Both the position numbers and the translations under genes were made by a program. A DNA stretch of 64,000 nt from Burkholderiaceae bacterium (GTDB lineage: Bacteria; Pseudomonadota; Gammaproteobacteria; Burkholderiales; Burkholderiaceae_C), in contig JAIEMS010000031.1 of the NCBI GenBank assembly GCA_019751915.1, positions 123,415 through 187,414 of the forward strand. Direction: 5' to 3'. Every line of letters starts with the position of its first letter. Position 1 is the first letter of the stretch. Shown here one piece after another: positions 10,374-18,685 of this stretch. The notes below the pieces were generated by a model that did not search any database, was not told where the DNA came from, and saw only the letters and a list, made by a program, of their open reading frames with translations.

Positions 10374-10441
10374 ATGGGCTTGGGGTTCGGATGAACGGCG
10401 GTGATAGGATGCCCCATCCATTTTCATCACCCCCCGGTTAC

Positions 10442-12181
10442 ATGGCCGCTGTTGACCCCACCCCCAAAGACTCCGCAACAGTTGCACTCCCCGGTCTGGG
10501 CAGGGCGCTCATTTCGGCGGGTAAGCTGACACAAAAAGAAGCCGAAGACATCTACCGCAAGTCTCAGGCCAGCCGACAAAGTTTTATTGCCGAGCTGACT
10601 GGCTCGGGTGCTGTGTCTGCAGCCGATTTGGCCCACACCGTCTCGACGGTGTTTGGTGCGCCGCTGCTCGACCTCAACGCCGTCGACCCGCAGCGCTTGC
10701 CGCGCGAGATGCTTGACCCGAAAATCTGCGGCGCTTACCGTGTGGTGGTGTTGAGCAAGCGCAGCAACCGCCTGATCGTCGCCACGGCCGACCCGACCGA
10801 TCAAGAAGCTGCCGAAAAAATCAAATTCACCACCCAACTCGGTGTCGATTGGGTGATTGCCGAGTACGACAAACTCAGCGCGATGGTCGCTGCCAGCAGC
10901 AAAAGCGCCAGCGACAGTCTGGACGCTATCAACAGCAGTACCGAGTTTGAGTTCAGCGACTTGCCGATTGAGGAAGCCCAAGAGAGCGGCCAAGACAACA
11001 ACGGCGCGGAGGTGGAAGACGCGCCTATCGTCAAGTTTTTGCACAAAATGCTGATCGATGCGTTCAATATGCGCGCTTCCGATTTGCACTTTGAGCCTTA
11101 CGAGCACACCTACCGGGTGCGTTTTCGCATTGACGGTGAGTTGCGCGAAATTGCCTCGCCACCCATTGCCATCAAAGACAAACTGGCCTCGCGCATCAAG
11201 GTGATTTCGCGGTTGGATATTTCCGAAAAACGCGTACCCCAAGACGGACGCATGAAGCTCAAGGTCGGGCCTGATCGGGTGATTGATTTTCGGGTCAGCA
11301 CCTTGCCAACCCTGTTTGGCGAGAAGATTGTGATCCGTATTTTGGACCCCAGCAGCGCCAAGATGGGCATTGAGGCACTGGGCTACGACCCTGAAGAAAA
11401 AGAGCGCTTGCTCAGCGCTATTGGCCGACCTTACGGCATGATTTTGGTCACTGGGCCTACAGGCTCGGGTAAGACGGTGTCGCTCTACTCGTGCCTGAAC
11501 CTGCTGAACAAGCCGGGCGTGAACATTGCCACCGCTGAAGACCCATCCGAAATTAACTTGCCCGGTGTCAATCAGGTCAATGTGAACGAAAAAGCAGGCC
11601 TGACCTTTGCAGTGGCCCTCAAGTCGTTTCTGCGCCAAGACCCAGACATCATCATGGTCGGCGAAATTCGCGACCTCGAAACTGCCGACATCTCGATCAA
11701 GGCAGCCCAAACCGGTCACTTGGTGCTCTCGACGCTGCACACCAACGATGCGCCGACCACGCTGACGCGGATGCGCAACATGGGCATTGCGCCGTTTAAC
11801 ATCGCCTCCAGCGTCATTTTGATTACGGCCCAGCGGCTGGCCCGGCGTTTGTGCCCACAGTGCAAGGCCCCGGCTGATATTCCGCACGAAGCCTTGCTCG
11901 AAGCGGGCTTTGACGATGAGGAGTTGGACGGCTCTTGGGTCGCCTACAAGGCTGTGGGGTGCTCGGCCTGCAACAACGGTTACAAGGGGCGTGTCGGTAT
12001 TTACCAAGTGATGCCTATTTCGGAAGAAATTCAGCGCATCATCTTGCGCGACGGCAGCGCTTTGGACATTGCAGCACAGGCCAAGCGCGAGGGTGTACGC
12101 TCGCTGCGCGAATCGGGCTTGCACAAAGTCAAGCAGGGCATGACGTCGCTGGAAGAAGTGCTGGCCGTTACCAACATCTAA
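10442..12181 (+). CDS. pilB: Type IV pilus assembly ATPase PilB
   Basis: Cytoplasmic hexameric ATPase that powers pilus extension. At 579 residues it has the N-terminal MshEN-type domain, Walker A GPTGSGKT at about 338-345, Asp and His boxes (AEDPSEINLPGVNQ, STLHTNDAPTTLTRM) and a late zinc-binding pair CPQC ... CSAC. I chose ATG 10442 (MAAVDPTPKD) because homologues begin with that kind of sequence; in-frame ATGs at 10391 and 10409 are possible and no start has a strong ribosome site. Followed at 24 bases by pilC. The pilin and the retraction ATPase genes are not in the window. Confidence 0.95.
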   Translation: MAAVDPTPKDSATVALPGLGRALISAGKLTQKEAEDIYRKSQASRQSFIAELTGSGAVSAADLAHTVSTVFGAPLLDLNAVDPQRLPREMLDPKICGAYRVVVLSKRSNRLIVATADPTDQEAAEKIKFTTQLGVDWVIAEYDKLSAMVAASSKSASDSLDAINSSTEFEFSDLPIEEAQESGQDNNGAEVEDAPIVKFLHKMLIDAFNMRASDLHFEPYEHTYRVRFRIDGELREIASPPIAIKDKLASRIKVISRLDISEKRVPQDGRMKLKVGPDRVIDFRVSTLPTLFGEKIVIRILDPSSAKMGIEALGYDPEEKERLLSAIGRPYGMILVTGPTGSGKTVSLYSCLNLLNKPGVNIATAEDPSEINLPGVNQVNVNEKAGLTFAVALKSFLRQDPDIIMVGEIRDLETADISIKAAQTGHLVLSTLHTNDAPTTLTRMRNMGIAPFNIASSVILITAQRLARRLCPQCKAPADIPHEALLEAGFDDEELDGSWVAYKAVGCSACNNGYKGRVGIYQVMPISEEIQRIILRDGSALDIAAQAKREGVRSLRESGLHKVKQGMTSLEEVLAVTNI

Positions 12182-12205
12182 CACTGCACCAACCAAGGAA
12201 GCGCC

Positions 12206-13423
12206 ATGGCGACTGCCGCATCAAAGGGCATTAAGGATTTCGTCTTTGAGTGGGAAGGCAAAGACCGCCAAGGCAAAGTTGTGCGCGGCGAAACCCGCGC
12301 CTCTGGCGAGAACCAAGTGCAGGCGATGCTGCGCCGCCAAGGGGTTTTTCCGACCAAAATCAAAAAGCGGCGGATGAGTTCGGGCAAAAAAATCAAGCCC
12401 AAAGACATCGCCTTGTTTACCCGCCAAATGGCCACCATGATGAAAGCTGGTGTGCCGCTGCTGCAAGCGTTTGACATTGTCGGGCGTGGCAACACCAACC
12501 CCAGCGTCGGTAAATTGCTCAACGACATTCGGGGCGATGTCGAGACCGGCACCTCGCTCAACAACGCTTTTCGCAAGTACCCGCTGTACTTTGATAGCCT
12601 CTATTGCAACTTGGTCGAGGCCGGAGAATCTGCCGGTATTTTGGAAGCCCTGCTCGATCGGCTGGCCATGTACATGGAAAAGACCGAGGCCATCAAAGCC
12701 AAAATCAAGTCGGCCCTGATGTACCCGATCTCGGTGGTGATTGTGGCCTTTGTCGTGGTCACGGTGATCATGATTTTTGTGATTCCAGCCTTCAAGCAGG
12801 TCTTTACCTCGTTCGGTGCCGATTTGCCTGCGCCCACACTGTTTGTGATGGGCATCAGCGAAATTTTTGTCGCTTGGTGGTGGTTGATTTTTGGCGTGAT
12901 TGGCGGCGGCGGCTATTTTTTCATGCAGGCTTGGCGGCGCAGCGAAAAGATGCAAATGGTGATGGACCGGATCCTGCTCAAAATCCCGGTGTTTGGCATC
13001 TTGATTGAAAAATCCGCCGTGGCCCGTTGGACGCGCACCCTCTCGACCATGTTTGCCGCCGGTGTACCGCTGGTCGAAGCCCTCGATTCGGTCGGAGGGG
13101 CAGCGGGCAATTCGGTTTACGCTATGGCAACCGAAAGAATCCAGCAAGAGGTGTCTACCGGCACCAGTCTGACGGCGGCCATGACCAACGCGAATATTTT
13201 TCCGTCGATGGTTTTGCAGATGTGCGCCATTGGCGAAGAGTCCGGCTCCATTGACCACATGTTGGGCAAAGCTGCCGATTTTTACGAAGAAGAAGTCGAT
13301 GAAATGGTGGCGGGCTTGTCGAGCCTGATGGAGCCAATCATCATTGTTTTTCTGGGTGGCCTGATCGGGGGCATCGTGGTCTCGATGTACCTGCCTATCT
13401 TTAAGTTGGGGCAGGTGGTTTGA
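12206..13423 (+). CDS. pilC: Type IV pilus inner-membrane platform protein PilC
   Basis: Polytopic inner-membrane platform that couples PilB to the growing pilus. The 405-residue protein has two GspF domains (about 70-195 and 275-395), each with the usual FTRQMATMMKAGVPLL or WTRTLSTMFAAGVPLV motif, and three hydrophobic stretches. AAGGAAG precedes ATG 12206. Its stop overlaps the pilD start. Confidence 0.96.
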   Translation: MATAASKGIKDFVFEWEGKDRQGKVVRGETRASGENQVQAMLRRQGVFPTKIKKRRMSSGKKIKPKDIALFTRQMATMMKAGVPLLQAFDIVGRGNTNPSVGKLLNDIRGDVETGTSLNNAFRKYPLYFDSLYCNLVEAGESAGILEALLDRLAMYMEKTEAIKAKIKSALMYPISVVIVAFVVVTVIMIFVIPAFKQVFTSFGADLPAPTLFVMGISEIFVAWWWLIFGVIGGGGYFFMQAWRRSEKMQMVMDRILLKIPVFGILIEKSAVARWTRTLSTMFAAGVPLVEALDSVGGAAGNSVYAMATERIQQEVSTGTSLTAAMTNANIFPSMVLQMCAIGEESGSIDHMLGKAADFYEEEVDEMVAGLSSLMEPIIIVFLGGLIGGIVVSMYLPIFKLGQVV

Positions 13424-14310
13424 TGGGTTCCGATGTTTGGATGGATTCAGCACTGGCGGGCATTTTGGGCTTGCTGGTGGGCAGTTTTTTGAATGTGGTC
13501 ATTTACCGTTTTCCGAAAATGCTCGAGCGGCAATGGGCCGCTGAGTGCGCAGACTATGCCGCCAGTCTGCCATCTGCTGCGGGCACCACCGTGCCTTTGA
13601 CCGCCGCAGCGGTTGAGACCTTCAACCTCTCTCAGCCGCGTTCGCGCTGCCCGGCTTGCGGCCATCCGGTGCGTTGGTTCGAGAATATTCCGGTGCTCAG
13701 TTATGTGTTTTTGCGCGGGCGCTGTTCGGCGTGCAAAACGCCCATTAGCTTGCGCTACCCCTTAGTGGAGTTGTTCACCGCCAGTTTGTTTTTCTTTTGC
13801 GTACACCGCTGGGGCATGACCCCCACCGGCTTGGTGTGGTGTGGCTTTTGTGCCGCGCTGGTGGCGTTGGCCTTTATCGACTGGGATACCACGCTGCTTC
13901 CCGATGACATTACGCTGCCGCTGTTGTGGGCTGGGTTGCTGGCATCGGCGTGGCAATGGACCAACGTGCCGCTGTTTGGCGCGGTCATGGGCGCTGCGGG
14001 GGGGTACTTGTCGCTCTGGCTGGTTTACTGGGCCTTCAAGCTGGCGACTGGCAAAGAGGGCATGGGTTATGGCGACTTCAAGCTGTTTGCTGCTTTGGGA
14101 GCGTGGTTTGGTTGGCAGGCTTTGGTGCCGCTGATCTTACTGGCCTCGGTGGTGGGTGCGGTAGTGGGCATCGCTATGAAGTTTGCCAGCAGTTTGCGCG
14201 AGGGCGGTTACATACCGTTTGGCCCATTTTTGGTCGGTGCTGGCTTGATCGCGCTGGTCTGGGGGCCACAAACGGTATTGGAAGCTTTGTTAAAGGCGCT
14301 CGGGCTATGA
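13423..14310 (+). CDS. pilD: Prepilin peptidase / N-methyltransferase PilD
   Basis: Membrane aspartyl protease that cleaves and N-methylates type IV prepilins. At 295 residues it has the two-CxxC zinc motif (CPAC, CSAC) of the cytoplasmic loop, and the catalytic aspartates sit in the IDWDTTLLPDD and GYGDFKLFAALGAW motifs. I chose ATG 13423, one base into the pilC stop (TGATG), with GGGGCAGG upstream. The stop overlaps coaE by four bases. Confidence 0.95.
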   Translation: MGSDVWMDSALAGILGLLVGSFLNVVIYRFPKMLERQWAAECADYAASLPSAAGTTVPLTAAAVETFNLSQPRSRCPACGHPVRWFENIPVLSYVFLRGRCSACKTPISLRYPLVELFTASLFFFCVHRWGMTPTGLVWCGFCAALVALAFIDWDTTLLPDDITLPLLWAGLLASAWQWTNVPLFGAVMGAAGGYLSLWLVYWAFKLATGKEGMGYGDFKLFAALGAWFGWQALVPLILLASVVGAVVGIAMKFASSLREGGYIPFGPFLVGAGLIALVWGPQTVLEALLKALGL

Positions 14311-14927
14311 AGTCGTACACGCAAACCAGCATCCGTTTCGGGCTGACGGGTGGCATTGGCAGCGGTAAAAGCACCGTGGCCCAAATGTTGGCGGAGCGTG
14401 GTGCGGCACTGGTGGATGCAGACCAAATCGCTCGCGAAGTCACTGGCGCTGGAGGTGCTGCGATGGCTTCCATTGCCAAGGTGTTTGGCACCGAGTTTGT
14501 CGATGCCACCGGTGCCTTGCATCGTGACCGTATGCGGGCACATGCCTTCTCACAGCCGGCAGCGCGCAAGCAGCTCGAAGCCATCGTGCATCCCTTGGTG
14601 GCACATTTTTCGCAAGAGCGGGCCCATGCAGCCCGGGTCGTCGGGCAGCGGTTGGTGGTGTTGGATATTCCTTTGCTGGTTGAATCGGCCCATTGGCCGC
14701 GCCAACTCGACGTGGTTTGGGTGGTTGATTGCCGCGAAGCCACCCAAATTGAGCGTGTCATGGCACGCAGCGCATTGCCCGCCTCCGTGGTGCAAGGCAT
14801 CATGGCATCGCAAGCCAGCCGCAGCCAGCGCCGTATGGCAGCAGATGGGGTGCTCTACAACGATGGTTTAAGTCTCGATGGGCTGCGGGCACAGGTAGAT
14901 GCCATAGCGCATCAGTTCGGGCTATGA
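14307..14927 (+). CDS. coaE: Dephospho-CoA kinase
   Basis: Last step of coenzyme A synthesis: phosphorylates dephospho-CoA. The 206-residue protein has the P-loop GGIGSGKST near residues 13-21, DADQIAREV and the LVVLDIPLLVES segment. The start overlaps the pilD stop as ATGA, so it is translated with the pilus genes, a standard arrangement in proteobacteria. Confidence 0.95.
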   Translation: MKSYTQTSIRFGLTGGIGSGKSTVAQMLAERGAALVDADQIAREVTGAGGAAMASIAKVFGTEFVDATGALHRDRMRAHAFSQPAARKQLEAIVHPLVAHFSQERAHAARVVGQRLVVLDIPLLVESAHWPRQLDVVWVVDCREATQIERVMARSALPASVVQGIMASQASRSQRRMAADGVLYNDGLSLDGLRAQVDAIAHQFGL

Positions 14928-15007
14928 TAAAAGACCCGCTTTTTGCAGCCTGCCCCACCAGCAGCTAACCACTGCATGCGAACTCTCCTCACCAATAGCC
15001 CGGCAGC

Positions 15008-15763
15008 GTGATCCTTTACGAATACCCCTTTAACGAACGCATCCGTACCTATTTGAGGCTGGAGCAGTTGTTTCGCAGGCTCAGTGAACTCATTTCCCGT
15101 AGCCACGCTCTGGACCACCATTTTGCTTTGACAACCCTGTTTGAGATCATGGATGTGGCCAGCCGCGCCGACCTCAAATACGATTTACTCAAAGACTTGG
15201 AAAAGCAAAAACAGTTCCTCGAAAGCTACCGGGGCAATCCGGCCATTTCGGAGTCGGCGCTCAATGCGGTTCTAGGCCAACTCGAGCGCTGCTTTACCGA
15301 CATCAACGACCACGTTGGCAAAGCCGGTCAGTCGATGACCGAAAACGCATGGCTGATGAACATCCGCAAGCGCATCAGTATTCCGGGGGGAACCTGTAGT
15401 TTTGATGTGCCCAGCTATTACGGCTGGCAACACCACGACATTGCCGCGCGCCAGCAAGCGCTCGAAGAATGGGCCGCCACGTTGATGCCGATGGCCGACC
15501 CGATTTACCTGCTGCTGCGCTTGCTGCGTGGTTCAGGGTTTCCGCAAAAGGTGGCGGCTGAAAACGGCGTGTTTCAGCAAAACTTGCCGCAGGGACGCAC
15601 GTTTCAGATGCTGCGTCTAGCGATCAGTCCGACGCTCAATTTGATTCCTGAAATCAGTGCCAACCATTTGGTTTTGGCGGTGCGGTTGGTGCGTTTGCAC
15701 GAAAACAGCCATTTACTGGCTTGCACCGAAGATGCTGCTTTTGAGCTGACCTTGTGTGCCTAA
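15008..15763 (+). CDS. zapD: Cell division protein ZapD
   Basis: FtsZ-interacting protein that crosslinks FtsZ filaments at the Z ring. The 251-residue sequence begins [19 protein letters not shown] and matches the ZapD (YacF) family in length and in the N-terminal helical region. Translation starts at GTG 15008. It follows coaE and precedes yacG, the typical order. Confidence 0.93.
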   Translation: MILYEYPFNERIRTYLRLEQLFRRLSELISRSHALDHHFALTTLFEIMDVASRADLKYDLLKDLEKQKQFLESYRGNPAISESALNAVLGQLERCFTDINDHVGKAGQSMTENAWLMNIRKRISIPGGTCSFDVPSYYGWQHHDIAARQQALEEWAATLMPMADPIYLLLRLLRGSGFPQKVAAENGVFQQNLPQGRTFQMLRLAISPTLNLIPEISANHLVLAVRLVRLHENSHLLACTEDAAFELTLCA

Positions 15764-15779
15764 CGGCCTATTTTTGCCC

Positions 15780-16010
15780 ATGACCGACAACGCCGCCCCA
15801 TCGACCACCGCAGCCGCCAGCATTCGGCAGGTGGTTTGCCCGACGTGTGCTGGGCCTAGCCTTTACAGTCCGGAAAATCGTTATCGCCCTTTTTGCAGTA
15901 AGCGCTGCAAAAAGATTGATTTAGGCGCTTGGGCCAGTGAAGAGTTTGCCGTACCGACCCAAGCACCACCGGACGATGCTCCGTACGGCGATCCACGGCT
16001 CCAAAATTAG
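15780..16010 (+). CDS. yacG: DNA gyrase inhibitor / zinc-binding protein YacG
   Basis: Small zinc protein that binds GyrB and inhibits gyrase in E. coli. It has 76 residues with the CPTC ... CSKRC four-cysteine zinc motif at about 22-45 and the [19 protein letters not shown] core. I chose ATG 15780; an upstream in-frame start would overlap the zapD end. It is the last gene of the pilB-yacG run and is convergent with mutT. Confidence 0.93.
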   Translation: MTDNAAPSTTAAASIRQVVCPTCAGPSLYSPENRYRPFCSKRCKKIDLGAWASEEFAVPTQAPPDDAPYGDPRLQN

Positions 16011-16040
16011 GCCAAAACCTGCTTTTGTCGGCGATGCATC

Positions 16041-16066
16041 AGCACAAGTAGCTATCAATTCAGGAG
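16041..16066. repeat. Partial intergenic repeat copy overlapping the mutT end
   Basis: AGCACAAGTAGCTATCAATT followed by CAGGAGC. It resembles the AGCTAT...AGC module of the dispersed repeat. On the minus strand it supplies the last codons and the TGA stop of mutT. Confidence 0.45.
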
Positions 16067-16504
16067 CAATTCGGGATCGAAAACTTGGCCGCGTTCTTGT
16101 GCCAGCCATTGCAGCACCGGGTAGGCACCGGGCAAGACCGGGCGCACTTGCAGCGGCAACTGTTGCCAAGCCATGGTTTGGCCTTCGCGCATTTCAAAAT
16201 CACCGCTCCACTCGGTCACTTTGCACCAGTGCAGCCGCACCAGCGCGTGCGGGTAGTCGTGCTCGGTGACTTTCCAGACTTCGACCGGGCCGATGGTGAT
16301 GCCCAGTTCTTCGATCAATTCGCGGCGCAGGGCTTGGGCGATGGTTTCGCCCGCTTCGACCTTGCCGCCGGGAAACTCCCAGTAGCCTTCGTAAGCCTTG
16401 CCGGGGGGGCGCGTGGACAGCAGCAGCGCGCCATCGGCCCGCAGCAACACACCCACCGCCACTTCGGTATGCTGGCGCGCTTCAACCACCGTGGCGCCCC
16501 GCAT
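16055..16504 (-). CDS. mutT: MutT-type Nudix hydrolase (8-oxo-dGTP diphosphatase)
   Basis: Sanitises the nucleotide pool by hydrolysing 8-oxo-dGTP. The Nudix box is complete (GGKVEAGET ... RRELIEELGI, roughly residues 46-68 of 149), preceded by the typical EVAVGVLLRADGALLLSTRP strand region. The ATG at 16504 overlaps the upstream DUF815 gene by 23 bases; a GTG at 16489, five codons later, is an equally good start. The end lies in a partial intergenic repeat. Confidence 0.88.
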   Translation of the reverse strand: MRGATVVEARQHTEVAVGVLLRADGALLLSTRPPGKAYEGYWEFPGGKVEAGETIAQALRRELIEELGITIGPVEVWKVTEHDYPHALVRLHWCKVTEWSGDFEMREGQTMAWQQLPLQVRPVLPGAYPVLQWLAQERGQVFDPELLLN

Positions 16505-17354
16505 AGTCGCGCGCAAACTGGTAGGCGACTCGGCCACTGCGCGAGCCGCGCTCCAGTGCCCAAATCAACGCTTCGGGCCGGGCGGCTGCAATGGTCGCTG
16601 CATCGACCTTCAAGGCCGACAACCATTGCGCCACGATGGTCAAATATTCGTCTTGGCTGAACGGGTAAAAACTCACCCACAAGCCAAATCGCTCGGACAG
16701 CGAGATTTTTTCTTCGACCACTTCACCCGGATGCACCTCGCCATCGGGGGTGCGCGAGTAGGTCAGGTTCTCGGCCATGTATTCGGGCAACAAATGGCGG
16801 CGGTTGCTGGTGGCATAGACCAGCACATTGGGCGTGGCCGCTGCTACCGAGCCATCCAAAACCGACTTGAGGGCTTTGTAGCCCGGTTCGCCTTCTTCAA
16901 AACTCAGGTCGTCGCAAAAAACGATGAATTTTTCGGGGCGGTTCGCCACCACCTCGACGATATCGGGTAAATCGACCAAATCGGCCTTATCGACCTCGAT
17001 CAGGCGCAAGCCCTGCGGTGCAAAAGCATTCAGGCAGGCCTTGATGAGCGACGATTTGCCCGTGCCCCGTGCGCCCGTCAGCAGCACGTTGTTGGCGCTG
17101 CGGCCATCGACAAACTGCTGGGTATTGCGCTGGATTTTTTCTTTCTGGCCGTCAATTTCTTTCAGGTCGTGCAGGCCCATGCTACCGATGTGGCGCACCG
17201 GCTCTAGCACTGCATGGCCGCCGCTGCGTTTACGGTAGCGCCACGCCACCGCGACCGACCAATCGGGGGCCGACAGCGGCTGGGGTAGCACCGACTCGAT
17301 GCGCGAGATCAGTTGCTCGGCGCGCAGCAGTAGATTTTCAAAATTTTGGTTCAT
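16482..17354 (-). CDS. DUF815 family AAA-type ATP-binding protein
   Basis: A 290-residue P-loop ATPase of the DUF815 group. Walker A is GARGTGKSS near residues 94-102, Walker B is FIVFCDDLSF near 143-152, and an arginine-rich ATSNRRHLLPEYM segment follows. The cellular role is not established. The ribosome site AGAGG seven bases before the ATG lies inside a copy of the intergenic repeat. It sits between argJ and mutT on the same strand. Confidence 0.85.
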   Translation of the reverse strand: MNQNFENLLLRAEQLISRIESVLPQPLSAPDWSVAVAWRYRKRSGGHAVLEPVRHIGSMGLHDLKEIDGQKEKIQRNTQQFVDGRSANNVLLTGARGTGKSSLIKACLNAFAPQGLRLIEVDKADLVDLPDIVEVVANRPEKFIVFCDDLSFEEGEPGYKALKSVLDGSVAAATPNVLVYATSNRRHLLPEYMAENLTYSRTPDGEVHPGEVVEEKISLSERFGLWVSFYPFSQDEYLTIVAQWLSALKVDAATIAAARPEALIWALERGSRSGRVAYQFARDYAGRHGG

Positions 17355-17357
17355 TTT

Positions 17358-17406
17358 GGCCTCTAGCCCTTGTGCTGCAATCGCCTGTTGCTATTAAATT
17401 AAGAGC
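17358..17406. repeat. Dispersed intergenic repeat between argJ and the DUF815 gene
   Basis: One of the most complete copies: GGCCTCTAGCCCTT at 17358-17371 and TTGCTATTAAATTAAGAGC at 17388-17406. The first module is the exact reverse complement of AAGGGCTAGAGGCC at 45406-45419. On the minus strand this copy holds the argJ stop codon and the Shine-Dalgarno sequence of the DUF815 gene. Confidence 0.7.
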
Positions 17407-18628
17407 GATAGTCGGCGTTGATGGTGACGTAATCGTGGCTAAAGTCGCACGTCCAAACCGTATCTGCTGCCTCGCCGCGTCCCAGCAAAACGCGCACGGT
17501 GATTTCGCTCTGCTTCATCACCCGTTGGCCGTCTTCTTCGCGGTAAGCGGGGTTGCGCCCGCCTTGGATGGCGACGTGCACATCGTCCAGATACAGGTCA
17601 ATGCCGGTTTGGTCGAGGTCGTCGATACCTGCGTAACCCACAGCGGCCAAAATGCGGCCTAAATTCGGGTCGCTGGCGTAAAAAGCCGTTTTCACCAGCG
17701 GCGAATGGGCAATGGCGTAGGCCACTTTGCGGCATTCTTCGCCGGTTTTGCCACCTTCGACGCGCACGGTGATGAATTTGGTGGCACCTTCGCCATCGCG
17801 CACGATAGCTTGGGCCAGCTTTTGCGCCACACCCAGTAGCGCGGCTTTGAGGGCGCTACCCTCGGCGCTATCGAACGAAGTGATCGGGGTATTGCCCGCT
17901 TGGTGCGTTGCGACCAGGACAAACGAGTCGTTGGTCGAGGTATCGCCGTCGATGGTGACGCGGTTGAACGAGCTATCGGCCAACTCACGCACCAAACCTT
18001 GCAGCAGCGCTGGGTCAATGCAGGCATCGGTGGCTAAAAAGCCCAGCATGGTTGCCATATTCGGGCGGATCATGCCTGCGCCCTTGCTGATGCCGGTGAT
18101 GCTCACCGTCGCCGTGCCCAATTGCACTTGGGTGCTAAACGCCTTGGGCAGGGTGTCGGTGGTCATGATGCCTTCGGCAGCCCGGCCCCAGTGGGCGGGC
18201 TGGGCATTGGCGATGGCGGCGGGCAGTGCGGCCTCAATGCGCTCGACCGGCAGTGGCTCCATGATCACGCCGGTGGAAAACGGCAAGATTTGTTCTGGTG
18301 CAAGGCCTAACTGTGCCGCCAGCGCTGCACAGGTCGAGCGGGCATGGGCCAAACCTTGTGCGCCGGTACCGGCATTGGCGTTGCCGGTGTTGATGACCAT
18401 CGCCCGAATGGGTTGACCACTTTGCAAGTGCTCGCGGCTGACCTGTACCGGCGCAGCGCAAAAGCGGTTTTGCGTAAAAACACCGGCCACGCTGGAGCCA
18501 GCATCGAGCAAAAACACCGTCAAATCTTTGCGATCGACCTTGCGAACACCCGCCTCAGTGACACCAATGCGAACACCGGCAATCGGGTGCAAATCAGAGG
18601 CCACCGGGGCCAAAAGGTTTACAGGCAT
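17399..18628 (-). CDS. argJ: Bifunctional glutamate N-acetyltransferase / ornithine acetyltransferase ArgJ
   Basis: Recycles the acetyl group from N-acetylornithine to glutamate in arginine synthesis. The 409-residue proenzyme has the self-cleavage region [16 protein letters not shown], cut before the Thr of the MATML motif to give alpha and beta chains, and the C-terminal [17 protein letters not shown] end. argB lies 11 kb away (29403), so arginine genes are scattered. The stop codon lies in an intergenic repeat. Confidence 0.96.
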   Translation of the reverse strand: MPVNLLAPVASDLHPIAGVRIGVTEAGVRKVDRKDLTVFLLDAGSSVAGVFTQNRFCAAPVQVSREHLQSGQPIRAMVINTGNANAGTGAQGLAHARSTCAALAAQLGLAPEQILPFSTGVIMEPLPVERIEAALPAAIANAQPAHWGRAAEGIMTTDTLPKAFSTQVQLGTATVSITGISKGAGMIRPNMATMLGFLATDACIDPALLQGLVRELADSSFNRVTIDGDTSTNDSFVLVATHQAGNTPITSFDSAEGSALKAALLGVAQKLAQAIVRDGEGATKFITVRVEGGKTGEECRKVAYAIAHSPLVKTAFYASDPNLGRILAAVGYAGIDDLDQTGIDLYLDDVHVAIQGGRNPAYREEDGQRVMKQSEITVRVLLGRGEAADTVWTCDFSHDYVTINADYRS

Positions 18629-18685
18629 AAAGACTTCCTGAAAAAATCAAACAAGGATTGTTGTGGGCAACACTGTCTGCCCAGC

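Noticed and set aside
10219..10441. A riboswitch in the pilB leader
   Set aside because: I see no conserved core of a known riboswitch class, such as the GEMM c-di-GMP motif; only a repeat copy and weak hairpins.
10427..12196. A 589-codon open frame antisense to pilB
   Set aside because: It mirrors the codon structure of pilB, has His- and Asn-rich low-complexity translation and no recognisable domain; the pilB frame is certain.
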